A stretch of DNA of 64,000 bases from Paramoeba atlantica (lineage: Eukaryota > Discosea). Positions 43,356-54,050 of this stretch are shown here, piece by piece. The stretch lies in assembly GCA_977017575.1 (NCBI GenBank), contig CDRNVI010000167.1, forward strand, positions 96,963 through 160,962, in the 5' to 3' direction. The stretch's first letter is position 1. Every line of letters begins with the position of its first letter. Under the pieces are notes generated by a model, which was given only the letters and a program-made list of their open reading frames with translations, was not told the DNA's origin and did not search any database. A program made the translations under genes and the position numbers.

Positions 43356-44669
43356 TCATTTTGTAGTTTTTTTATCCACTTCTTTCATAACTGAAGTGCC
43401 AATCGTCAGAGGTTTAGGTCGCAAAGATCTTTTTTTCCATCTCATTTCATTCGCATCATCACAGCCTTTCTTACCTGCTTCTTTGGATAATTTTGCAAGC
43501 GCTGGATAAACCGAATAGACCATCTTCCGATTTCTCTCTAACAATTTTTCAGGAGTTGCAACTTCCAATTCCAACCCCTCATAATTTGCTGCTTGGTTCC
43601 TCTCTCTCGCGAACATCACCGCAAAGGGAGTAGACTTATGTCTCGAGATATAGTGATCATTCAATGACATTTGAACGACTGGCAAAAATTTCACCCAATT
43701 TGTTATATCTCCTTCCAGCAATTTTACAACCAAACCCGAAACTTCTCTCATGTATCTCTCAACTGCACCATTTTGAGCAGGGTAATATCTCATCACCTTT
43801 CTTGATTTTGCAGTCAAAGCATTACAAAAAGCCTCCATAACTTTGTTGAAAAACAATGGGTCTTGATCACTTTGAATCTCCTTTGGGACACCAAAATTCA
43901 CAAAAACAGATAACAAAGCTTCCGCAACTGACTCCGCTTCCTTGGAGATTAATTTACACAGTATCACAAAACGACTTGTAATATCTATTACAATAAGGAC
44001 AATTGTATAGCCTTCATTTGACTCAGGCAACCCACAAATAAAATCCATACCAATTATATCCATAGGCAGCACTGAAGTAACTGGGGTAATCGGATGAAAT
44101 CCAATTCTCCCATGATTGTATTTCAGACACACCACACAACCTCGACAGACTGTAATTACCATCCTTCTCATTGATGGCCAGTAGTAGCCTGCACGAAATA
44201 GTTTCCGAACTGTTCCTGAAACACCAGCATGACTTTCCTCATGCTTTTCTTTCACCAAAGGCAGTTTCTCTTCTTCCTCCAGTTCTTTCTTACCAAGTAC
44301 ATTCCCAATAAACTCTTCGAGATATCTCTTAGTTCCTTCAACAGGCTCATCCTCACATTCAAGTGCAGCAACATCGCAAGCATCAATTGCTGGTTCAGTA
44401 GAATCGTTTGTAACTGGGTATTTTTCTTGATACAATCGAGAGAGATAGTCTGGTAAAACATTATGGATCCCTTTTTGATAAACAATGTAGAAGTTGTAAT
44501 CCAACAGAAAATCCAACCAGTCCAAAATCATAAACTTTGTACTTGAATTCAAATACACAAGTGCCTTATGATCCGTCTCCACTCTAAACTTCCGCCCAAA
44601 AACATATGAACGGAACTTCCTAATCGCAAAAATAATTGCCAAAAGTTCCCTCTTCAGTGCAAGATAATT
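43356..44669 (-). pseudogene. Ty3-B RNase H end and integrase
   Basis: The 428-codon frame starts in RNase H (FRVETDHKALVYL, about residue 20; HNVLPDYLSRL). Integrase follows: HEESHAG and CRGCVVC (zinc domain), MDFICGLP (first Asp), QSDQDPLFF (second Asp) and NGAVERYMRE (catalytic Glu intact). Unlike Ty3-A, all three catalytic residues are present. The frame ends at TGA 43356. Confidence 0.9.
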
Positions 44670-44685
44670 TCATTGCCCTGCTTGA

Positions 44686-45036
44686 TTTTTTTTTTTTTTT
44701 TTTTTTTGAGGCAGACTTTATTCAATTAGTAGTTCTTAATCTAAGCCATTTGAATTACATTAAATTATGTTTGTTTTTAACCTCTAACGAGAGGTGAAGT
44801 TTTAAACTTCAGCTTAGTTCAGTCGGTCTTTATGCTGAACTTTAGAACTTCTGCAAGTTCAGGCTGGAGGATGCACATCAGAAGGGAGAATAATCCAAAG
44901 CTCCTTCCAAGGGAATTTATCCTCAACTTTTTAGCAGACAGGGCTGAGATGTAACCTGTTCCGATTTTCACACTTCTTCAAGAGCTCCTCACTCCAATCA
45001 AATCACTCTACAGCACCAGAAAAATTTTCTATAATA
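44686..45036 (-). mobile_element. SINE-related element in Ty3-B
   Basis: 351 bp with 22 T at its low end (poly-A on the minus strand), preceded on the minus strand by AATAAAGTCTGCCTC. The 16-bp target duplication is 44670-44685 and 45037-45052. The body matches the SINE family (ctgctaaaaagttgaggataaattccc), but no tRNA-like head is visible. Both duplication copies contain the same TGA in the RNase H frame, so that stop predates the insertion. Confidence 0.85.
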
Positions 45037-46425
45037 TCATTGCCCTGCTTGAAGAGTTTTCGATGCAAATACAATATAACGTTTCTTGTCATTTGCATCG
45101 ACTTGGTACAATACTGCACCAACTGCATATTGTGAAACATCAGTTGCAATACGAAATTCTCGATCCCAATCTGGCTGAGACAACACCAGAGCATTTGAGA
45201 TAACCTCTTTGAAAAAATCAAAAGACTTGTCTTGCTCCTTGCCCCACACCTTACCAAGACGCCTCATCTTTTGCAACTTGTCCAACGGAGCTGCAATAGT
45301 TGTATAATTTGGAACAAAATCCCTCAAAAAATTCAAAAAACCAAGAAGACTTTCAACTTGCTTTCCAGTCTGAGGTTTCACCATCTTCTGAGCCATTTCT
45401 TTCTTGAATGAATTGATCTCTTGAGTAAAACCATCAATCAAATGACCCATGAATTGAATCCTCTTCATGCAGAATTTTGATTTCTTCATCTTAATCCGAA
45501 ATCCTGCTCTCATCAACTTTCAGATGACTCTGTGAGCTTCATTAGAATGATTTTCCAGCTCTTTAGAAAAAACTAGAAAATTATCCAAATAACTTGCAGC
45601 TTCATCTGAAACACTAATAACTCGTTCTCCTTGGACTTGAAAATGTGTAACCGCACCTTTCAGCCCAAATGGCATCCTCACATACACATACTGACTCTTA
45701 TCAGGTGCCAGAAAACCCAACAATGGCTGACTCTTTTCTGACACCACAATATGATGATAAGCCTCTGTGAGATCGATTTCGGTAAAATATTTCGCACCCC
45801 AAACATGTTCAAACAATTCTGCAGGAGATGGCAAAATATTACTTGGATCCTTTGTTAAAGCATTTACTGCTCTCAAATCCAAACAAACTCTGATATCATC
45901 AGGATCCACCTGACCACCAGACTTCTTAGGGACTGCTAAAAGAGGGGAATTCCACAAGTTCTTCTCGTCCTTGTCCCACTTCTTAACAAATCCTTTTTTC
46001 ACCCACTCGTTCACTCACTCCATAACCTTTCCTTTCAATTTCTCAGGGATCGGATACTGTGGCACAAACTTTGGAGTGTCTTCTTTCAAAGAAATTTTAA
46101 ACTCAGAACCTGGGAGCACACAATGAGAATTTTCTTGCAGTCTCTGGTTTTCCTTCAAAGCATCATCAATACTCTGAATAAACAACTTGACTAACTCATC
46201 ATCCCATTGCTCCTCTTGACTCTGATCCTCATCATCATCCAACCACTGCCGATCATTGACTTGGACTTGATGAGCAATACTTGGGAAGACCGCTTCAATT
46301 CCTTGAACAGTCACCCCCAACCGCTTTGCATCTTCATGATGAATCAACAAATGATTACCAGTCAAGGCTGGATTTCTCCAAACCTTAACTACAGTTGCAT
46401 AAAACAAAGTATATGCAGCAACCAT
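45037..46425 (-). pseudogene. Ty3-B RT and start of RNase H
   Basis: In one frame: SEFKISLKEDTPKF, WNSPLLAVPKKSGG, DIRVCLDLRAVN, KYFTEIDLTEAYH (first Asp kept), MPFGLKGAV, SYLDNFLVF and MGHLIDG. The active site reads YLDN instead of YxDD, so a catalytic Asp is lost. RNase H begins with FRIATDVSQYAVGAVL near 45150. Stops at 46015 and 45520 are TGA. RT would be inactive. Confidence 0.9.
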
Positions 46426-48177
46426 CTTAAAATGAGTAAGTGTCTGTACTGCAGCACCAATGCCACCAGACCGATGCTTCCCTTAACCTTCTTCACCTTC
46501 CAACTGATCCCATAATCTTGAATCAGCCATCATCACTGTAACTGCTGAATCATGGATAGTCCAAATATCCAGTGATTTCAAATCACCCCACGTAATTGGA
46601 ACATATAATTTCATCGAATCTGGAGGTGGTGAAATTGGGCCAAGAGCATTCTCCTCACTCACACTGAGAGGTGAATTAACATCTCTCAAAAATTGTTTAT
46701 ACATCTTGTCTTCTTCCATTGAAGATGAAGCACTGGCATCAGCACTGGTTCCTTCCTCCAGTAGCAGAAAACAACCATCTTTGGGAGTCGAGCATTCAGA
46801 ACAGTCTTTCTTCTTGTGATCAGGTTGCAAACATTTGATACACAAATTTTTTTCTTTGATCTCTTTCCAAGAAATTTTTTTCTCCTTCACACTCTCGTTC
46901 CCATTCTCATTCGAAGACATCAATGAAGACAGCAGTTTCTTCTTGTAACACTGACTTTCCGAATGGCCAGTTTTCTTACAAAATGCACAAGTTGCCTTTT
47001 TCTTTAGCACCTTTGCATCCTCCTTCAACAAAACAAACTGGTCTGTGTCTTCAACCTCAAAGGCATGGTCCACTAAAACTCTTCAATGAACCTCCTGGTC
47101 ATGCTCAAACGCTTGACCAAAATTCCTCGCCCAAAATAATTCATATTCTGTGCAAGAATTCTCTCGGAGCTTTAATTTTGCTTCTTTCGAATTCAAATCC
47201 AACCGAAGCTCCAACAGAAACCAAGAGAGTCGCTTTGCAAATTTCTTTATACATTCTGACTCCTCCTGAACCACCGAACCCAAGAGTCCTTCCACCTTCT
47301 GACTGAAGTTGGCTCCCAAATTCGATTTTTTTAAAAACTTAAACGTCTGGTTCACCGTCCAATCTGAGGTATCTGACTGTATAAAATCAGACTTCGTTGT
47401 TCCAGATACTGCCTGCAAGAGATACTTCTTCTGCACCCCCTCTTGCAAACCTTCAGCCTTCATCAAAATCTTAAACAAAAACTGAAACTCAAGGACTTTT
47501 GCAACGTCCTTCGTTGGGGTTTTTAATTTTGATAGATTGTCAAGTTTCTTTAACCAATCTCCCGAGCCCGTGGATGATTCAAACAAACCAACTGAAGGAT
47601 TAGCTACTCCCCTTGGTATTCTGGCTCGCCTCCTTGAATCACTCCCACTCGAGGAAGAATGATCTGACGCAGACTGCTCCCTCTTCATCACATGAAAATC
47701 TGATTCCGACTCAGTTGAAGAAGTGGCTTCCTTCTCTTCCAACTTTGTCATTCTTCTTCCAGGAATTCTCAAATTCTCTGGAACACCTGAAGGTCCTACT
47801 CAACTTCTTATGTCTGAGTACTCAGGTTCTGATGTCTCAAATTTTGTCTCATGAGCCAATGTTTGTTTCAAGAGCTTCAACGTAACTTGAATCGTAGAAA
47901 TTCGCTTCTGCAAACTTGCAATGGCCTCTTCATGAAACTCACCCTCATCTAGATTGAGATTAATCACCTGATCCATTAATGTGAGTTCAAGTTTCCTCAG
48001 TTTGTCATAACGCTGGACAACTTCAGACTCCAGTGACCTTGACAAGACTGATAACAACAACTCAGACAATGACATCTGTTCAATTTCACTTTCCACATCT
48101 TGATCCTCTTGTTCCAAACTAAGGGGCGTCTCATGGGCCTCCTCCTTTGCTGACTCCATAGAGAAAAAGTTTTCCAA
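46426..48177 (-). pseudogene. Ty3-B gag with two zinc knuckles, and probable protease region
   Basis: The start is near 48177 (MENFFSMESAKEEAHE); 48177-47800 is acidic and helical. 47772-47083 is the capsid-like part (FNFL-type helices, Ser-rich start). 47073-46483 holds CAFCKKTGHSESQC and CIKCLQPDHKKKDC, two perfect CX2CX4HX4C knuckles. WTIHDSAVTVMMADSRLW near 46540 sits where the protease is expected, but D-S-A replaces D-S-G, so the protease call is weak. TGA stops at 47800 and 47083 and TAA at 46483 interrupt one frame. Confidence 0.8.
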
Positions 48178-48235
48178 AAAAAAATGGATTTACAACTGAT
48201 TAAACTTGATACACATAAGGAAAAGACCAAAAAAA

Positions 48236-48542
48236 AGTTGAGTCCTCTACAGAATAGTATAGAGATAGAGACAAGAACAGAGAACAAGAACAAAGAACAA
48301 AGAAAGAACAAGCTTGGTTCAATGTCTTTTATCAAATGCGTTCCAAAAGCCAAAAAGAACAAAAGAAAGTTTACACTCTTTCGCCCACAAATGGGTCCAA
48401 AGAACAAAACCTCTTTTGTACAAAAAAGGGCAACAAATAATTTACAATTATTCACAATCGGAAAACACACACAAAACAGTTCAGTGTTTCCACTCACCAA
48501 CAAAATGACAAAGTCAACAAAACCAACTATGACAACCCAACA
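48236..48542 (-). repeat. 5' LTR of Ty3-B
   Basis: Partner of 42612-42918. Just inside, the minus strand reads TGGTCTTTTCCTTATG about 7 bases after the LTR, a candidate primer-binding site. Confidence 0.9.
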
Positions 48543-49165
48543 CAAATACTCTACTTTGCAAGTGTTTTATAATGACTTTAAGCATGTAAATCTCTGCATT
48601 GGGGAATTTGGAGATGTGATTATTGGTTTGAAAGTTAAAGGTAGATTTGAAACAATTCCATTAAGTTTAAATAACTTGAGTGAGTTTTTAAGATGCTTCG
48701 TTGGTCTACAATAAGTTATTGGTTTTAGACAACACGTAGAGATGGTGAGAGATTGTAAAATTTTAACTGAGGTAGTATCTAAAATGAAGTTAATTAATAA
48801 TTTTGAATTCAATGAGATTTTATCTGAGATTAGAAATATTGTTAAAAGTAAATTTATCAAAGTGAAGTATACTTATGTGTATCATAAATTCAATAAAAGA
48901 TCAGATGTGATTATAACAACAATAAGTTACTTTGAAAAAGATGAAATGGAAGCTATATTTAATAAGAACTAAGATTCAAGATTAAAGCAACTAACAACAA
49001 TTAGTGAAGAATGGATTATTGAAAATTCCAAGTTATGAAAATGGATGATGAAACCATTAGATTTAAATTAAAGCTTCCTTATAAAGAAAGTTCAGTTTAA
49101 GAGGAGGTTTAAGAATAAAATGATTATAATTAATAATATTTACTTTCTAGTACAAGCTGTATTAG
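48543..49165 (+). pseudogene. LINE-A second copy: RNase H and 3' tail
   Basis: VFYNDFKHVN, NNLSEFLRCFVGLQ, MVRDCKIL and NKRSDVI align with the RNase H of 21220-21600. The first Asp is changed. Homology to the first copy ends near 49165, giving the approximate LINE-A 3' end. Confidence 0.8.
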
Positions 49166-49340
49166 ATGGGTTAATAATTTTTCTTATATTTATTTCAAAT
49201 AATATTATTAAGTGGTTTCTTAAAAAAGTTGCATTTGGTGAAATGTTAGAAAGTTTTGTTGAGAAAAAAAACCAAAAGTAGAGAAAAAAGTATGAGCAAG
49301 CAAAAAACTACTAGTTGAAAAGTGTAATAAGATTTTCTAT
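49166..49340. other. AT-rich spacer
   Basis: Between the LINE-A tail and a TIR element; nothing recognisable. Confidence 0.5.
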
Positions 49341-50564
49341 TGTGGCCTATTCCCTGGTTTTTTTTGAAAGAATTATTCCTTAGAAAAACATCAAAAATTC
49401 CCCTTTTTTGAAACTACTTTTTTGGCTGTGAGAAAAAAAAGAAAAAAATGAAATTTATTTTTTTTTATTTCTTTTAAGGTAGTTGTGGACTCCAACTGCC
49501 AAGTATACAATGTACATTTGTTATTTTTCATCCTCCCAAAATATCTCCTCCAGTACCTTCCATCTATTTTATACTGAACCAAAAGGAGTTTCTGCTTGAG
49601 TTCAGAGATGATTCACATTTTTGTTCTACTTCTCTTGTTCTTCAGTTAGAACTGCTGCTCTTTGGGATAAATCAGAAGAAAGATGGGGATCAACTTTTCT
49701 TTTCCCTCCTCAAGGTTTGATAACTGGGGTATAAAACTTGACATCATATTCACCATTTACTGCTTTAAAAGTTTTGTTAGCTGTTTCATAATGAGTATTA
49801 GCAATGATATAAACCTTTTAAAATTATCAATCAAGTCCTATTTAACAAGTTTTACCCACTCCCCATCATACACTTTCAGACTATATCCACCTCAAATCCT
49901 TTGAACAATCTTATTTCTATCAAAAAGAAATTGAAACCTTTGGGCAAAGCCATTTACCTTGTAACTCCAAGTTTGACTCTTTTTAGAAGTGGACTGTTTT
50001 TTGAATAATTGGAAGTCTGCTGAATTAAAAGAAAGATTTACTTTCTTCAATCCCCTTCTTTTGGAAAAATTCTTTGTTTGTTCATTCCAACTTTGTTGCT
50101 CCTCATTTTTGATCTAAGGAACTGCTCAATGAAGAAGAAAATAGTGGATCAACTTTGTGTTGTGGGCCAAACACTTTGTATAGAAAGCAAAAGTAAATTT
50201 AACATTCTTTTCAATCCATAAATAATCAACTCCTTTAAGGTTCTTGAAAAAGCAGAAAGTGATCATCTTCTCAGTGAACCCTCTTGGCTGTTTAAGATTC
50301 CACAGTTTTGTTATATCCTCTTGCCTTTTTAAAAACTCAATCAACTTAGCAAGTAGGTTCTTTGAAAGCTTTGTTTCAACAATCTATTTTATATTTGAGA
50401 AAGAGAGAGGTTTGGAGACAACCTTTCCCAGCAATGAAACAATTTTCTTTCTTTATTTCTTTTTCACTAAAACCATCACAGCCAAAAAGCAGCCAAAAAA
50501 AGAGGGTTTTTTTGATATTTTTGTAGAGAATAATCCCTTCAAAAAAACCAAGGAATAGGCCACA
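49341..50564. mobile_element. Non-autonomous DNA element with ~95-bp terminal inverted repeats
   Basis: The left end tgtggcctattccctgg (49341) is inverted at the right end (50564). Similarity continues for about 95 bp on each side at roughly 80 percent, including ttattcct.taga and ttggctgtga. The 1.2-kb interior has only short frames, none recognised as transposase. No clear target duplication is visible (flanks ctat and ttat). The superfamily is not assignable by eye. Confidence 0.7.
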
Positions 50565-50892
50565 TTATAAAGAAGATTATTAGATCTATTAAGGTTGATG
50601 AGAAAAAAAGAATTTTAAAAAAGATTGAAATAAGAAATAAAAAAATATATTAAAACTTTTAACTATTAAATTAGTATTGAAGTGGGTTAATTTTACTTGA
50701 TTATAACAATTTAATTTAAGTATATTCTTAAATATCTAAATTACATTTTATTTCAATAAATAATATTTTTGATATTTAAATTAAAAAAAAAAAATTTCTT
50801 TAATTAATTTATTTTATGATTTTTTTTTTAAGTAAAAAATTTAAATTTAAAGAAATTAATTTTTAAGATTATTTCTTTTTTTTTTTTTTTTT
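50565..50892. other. Very AT-rich junction
   Basis: Runs of A and T, with a 19-T tract around 50875-50892. No gene or known repeat seen. Confidence 0.5.
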
Positions 50893-53390
50893 GATTTTTC
50901 ATTTTTTTATTGTTGATTATTTCCCAATCACTTTTTTCAATGTATAATTCAATATTTGTATTATTTTCATTTTTTCTCAATTGTTATTTAGTTTTTGATG
51001 TTTAAAAGTTCATTTCCAGACAAGTTACAAATAAAATTGTATTTTTTACACAATTTTACAATCTATTTGACTTATTTACAAAAAAAAAAACATATTTCCC
51101 TTTGTTTTTGATCATTTCCCAACCACTTTTTTCAATGTCTATTTGTATTATTTTCATTTTTTCTCAATTATTATTCAATTTTTGATGTTTAAAAGTTCAT
51201 TTCCAAACAAGTTACAAATAAAATTGAATATTTTACTCAATTTTACAATTTATTTGATTTATTTACAAAAAAAAAAATATATTTCCCTTTGTTTTTGATT
51301 ATTTCCCAATCACTTTTTTCAATGTATAATTCAATATTTGTATTATTTTCATTTTTTCTCAATTGTTATTTAGTTTTTGATGTTTAAAAGTTCATTTCCA
51401 GACAAATTACAAATAAAATTGTACTTTTTACACAATTTTACAATTTATTTGACTTATTTACAAAAAAAAAAACATATTTCCCTTTGTTTTTGATTATTTC
51501 CCAACCACTTTTTTCAATGTTTATTTGTATTATTTTCTATTTTCATTTTTTCTCAATTGTTATTTAGTTTTTGATGTTTAAAAGTTCATTTCCAGACAAG
51601 TTACAAATAAAATTGTATTTTTTACACAATTTTACAATCTATTTGACTTATTTACAAAAAAAAAAACATATTTCCCTTTGTTTTTGATCATTTCCCAACC
51701 ACTTTTTTCAATGTCTATTTGTATTATTTTCATTTTTTCTCAATTATTATTCAATTTTTGATGTTTAAAAGTTCATTTCCAAACAAGTTACAAATAAAAT
51801 TGAATATTTTACTCAATTTTACAATTTATTTGATTTATTTACAAAAAAAAAAATATATTTCCCTTTGTTTTTGATTATTTCCCAATCACTTTTTTCAATG
51901 TATAATTCAATATTTGTATTATTTTCATTTTTTCTCAATTGTTATTTAGTTTTTGATGTTTAAAAGTTCATTTCCAGACAAGTTACAAATAAAATTGTAC
52001 TTTTTACACAATTTTACAATTTATTTGACTTATTTACAAAAAAAAAAACATATTTCCCTTTGTTTTTGATTATTTCCCAACCACTTTTTTCAATGTTTAT
52101 TTGTATTATTTTCTATTTTCATTTTTTCTCAATTGTTATTTAGTTTTTGATGTTTAAAAGTTCATTTCCAGACAAGTTACAAATAAAATTGTATTTTTTA
52201 CACAATTTTACAATCTATTTGACTTATTTACAAAAAAAAAAACATATTTCCCTTTGTTTTTGATCATTTCCCAACCACTTTTTTCAATGTCTATTTGTAT
52301 TATTTTCATTTTTTCTCAATTATTATTCAATTTTTGATGTTTAAAAGTTCATTTCCAAACAAGTTACAAATAAAATTGAATATTTTACTCAATTTTACAA
52401 TTTATTTGATTTATTTACAAAAAAAAAAATATATTTCCCTTTGTTTTTGATTATTTCCCAATCACTTTTTTCAATGTATAATTCAATATTTGTATTATTT
52501 TCATTTTTTCTCAATTGTTATTTAGTTTTTGATGTTTAAAAGTTCATTTCCAGACAAGTTACAAATAAAATTGTACTTTTTACACAATTTTACAATTTAT
52601 TTGACTTATTTACAAAAAAAAAAACATATTTCCCTTTGTTTTTGATTATTTCCCAACCACTTTTTTCAATGTTTATTTGTATTATTTTCTATTTTCATTT
52701 TTTCTCAATTGTTATTTAGTTTTTGATGTTTAAAAGTTCATTTCCAGACAAGTTACAAATAAAATTGTATTTTTTACACAATTTTACAATCTATTTGACT
52801 TATTTACAAAAAAAAAAACATATTTCCCTTTGTTTTTGATCATTTCCCAACCACTTTTTTCAATGTCTATTTGTATTATTTTCATTTTTTCTCAATTATT
52901 ATTCAATTTTTGATGTTTAAAAGTTCATTTCCAAACAAGTTACAAATAAAATTGAATATTTTACTCAATTTTACAATTTATTTGATTTATTTACAAAAAA
53001 AAAAATATATTTCCCTTTGTTTTTGATTATTTCCCAATCACTTTTTTCAATGTATAATTCAATATTTGTATTATTTTCATTTTTTCTCAATTGTTATTTA
53101 GTTTTTGATGTTTAAAAGTTCATTTCCAGACAAGTTACAAATAAAATTGTACTTTTTACACAATTTTACAATTTATTTGATTTATTTACAAAAAAAAAAA
53201 CATATTTCCTTTTGTTTTTGATTATTTTCCAACCACTTTTTTCAATGTTTATTTGTATTATTTTCTATTTTCATTTTTTCTCAATTGTTATTTAGTTTTT
53301 GATGTTTAAAAGTTCATTTCCAAACAAGTTACAAATAAAATTGTACTTTTTACACAATTTTACAATTTATTTAACTTATTTATAAAAAAA
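50893..53390 (+). repeat. AT-rich satellite with 576-bp three-monomer higher-order repeat
   Basis: About 13 monomers of 187-195 bp, each with tttccctttgtttttgat, cacttttttcaatgt, ttgatgtttaaaagttcat and a run of 11 A. Three monomer types alternate. The marker atcatttccc of one type lies at 51111, 51687, 52263 and 52839, spaced exactly 576 bp (187+195+194). Middle copies are almost identical; the first and last units carry private changes, the usual sign of homogenisation in a satellite array. Not coding. May be part of a centromeric or heterochromatic array. Confidence 0.92.
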
Positions 53391-53550
53391 ACTAAAAAAC
53401 TAAAAAACTAAAAAACTGAAAAACTGAAAAACTGAAAAATTGGAAAATTGGAAAATTGGAAAATTGGAAAATTAGAAAATTGGAAAATTGGAAAATTGGA
53501 AAATTGGAAAATTGGAAAATTGGAAAATTGGAAAATTGAAAAATTAAAAG
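53391..53550 (+). repeat. 8-bp minisatellite with ordered variants
   Basis: Twenty units: three ACTAAAAA, three ACTGAAAA, then ATTGGAAA eleven times with one ATTAGAAA, then ATTGAAAA and ATTAAAAG. Directly follows the satellite. Confidence 0.9.
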
Positions 53551-53829
53551 AATTGAACTTGAGACTTCAAAAATGAGAAATTGAAGAAAAGAACAACTAA
53601 ACTATCATACTCATCTTTAAAAAAACAAAAAAATAAGAAAGTTAATGAGATTAGTTTAAATTTTTTTTTATTTTTTCTCTTTTAACATCATTTCTTTTGT
53701 ATTAATCTTTTATATTTCTTCTTCAAAATAAAATCTAAAACTAATATCTTTTTCACTACTTTTTAAATTAAAAACTTTTCAAAATATTATTTTATCATAT
53801 AAAAAAGTTTTTTATTCAAACTTTAAATC
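53551..53829. other. AT-rich stretch with a tRNA-like fragment on the minus strand
   Basis: About 53553-53615 on the minus strand reads TGATAGTTTAGTTG and AAGTTCAATTC, resembling A and B boxes about 35 bases apart. Decayed SINE head is the simplest reading. The rest is AT-rich and empty. Confidence 0.4.
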
Positions 53830-54050
53830 TTAATTAAGTTTAAAAAAATATTCAAATATGAAATATTATAAATATATATAACATCTTTATTTAAATTCTT
53901 GTTGAATTCAATTCAATTAATTAAAGTTCATTATCATTAATATTCTTATTACTACATTTTCTTTTCTTCACTTTTCCACTTCTTGATTTTCCCAGTTTTC
54001 AATTGTACTTCTTTAAACTATTGAAACCTTAGAAGTAAAATAAAATCTAC
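53830..54050 (+). repeat. 5' LTR of Ty3-C
   Basis: Shares ttcaaatatgaaatattataaatatatataaca-type sequence and the end taaaatctac with 59050-59257. The outer end is diverged. Confidence 0.75.

Larger units (their letters stand above)
42612..48542 (-). mobile_element. Ty3/gypsy chromovirus, family B, nearly complete
   Basis: LTRs at 42612-42918 and 48236-48542 (307 bp each), target duplication CAAAT (42607-42611 and 48543-48547) inside LINE-A RNase H. One reading frame on the minus strand runs from about 48177 to 43023 once a SINE is removed, broken only by single stop codons: TGA at 47800, 47083, 46015, 45520, 43356 and about 43242, TAA at 46483, and a TGA inside the SINE target site. Order: gag, two zinc knuckles, RT, RNase H, integrase, chromodomain. 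The LTRs differ at about six positions, all transitions, three of them at CpG. Young but disabled. Confidence 0.92.
34649..49165 (+). mobile_element. Second LINE-A copy, split by three insertions
   Basis: Plus-strand pieces in LINE-A order: 34649-34862 and 37360-38345 (ORF1 end to early endonuclease), 40145-42611 (RT), 48543-49165 (RNase H and 3' tail). They are separated by a PiggyBac-type transposon, a 1.8-kb unknown segment replacing about 450 bp of endonuclease, and a Ty3-B element. Flanks of the first and third insertions rejoin exactly against 15576-21854. Coding relics only. Confidence 0.85.

Noticed and set aside
14920-48177. Reassigned TGA codon, because many frames read through TGA
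   Set aside because: Copies of the same element have CAA, CGA-derived or normal codons at these sites, and the pattern fits CGA to TGA mutation. The intact 704-codon transposase ends normally and needs no reassignment.
50893-53390. CRISPR array
   Set aside because: Repeats are head-to-tail monomers with no unique spacers between short repeats; this is a satellite.
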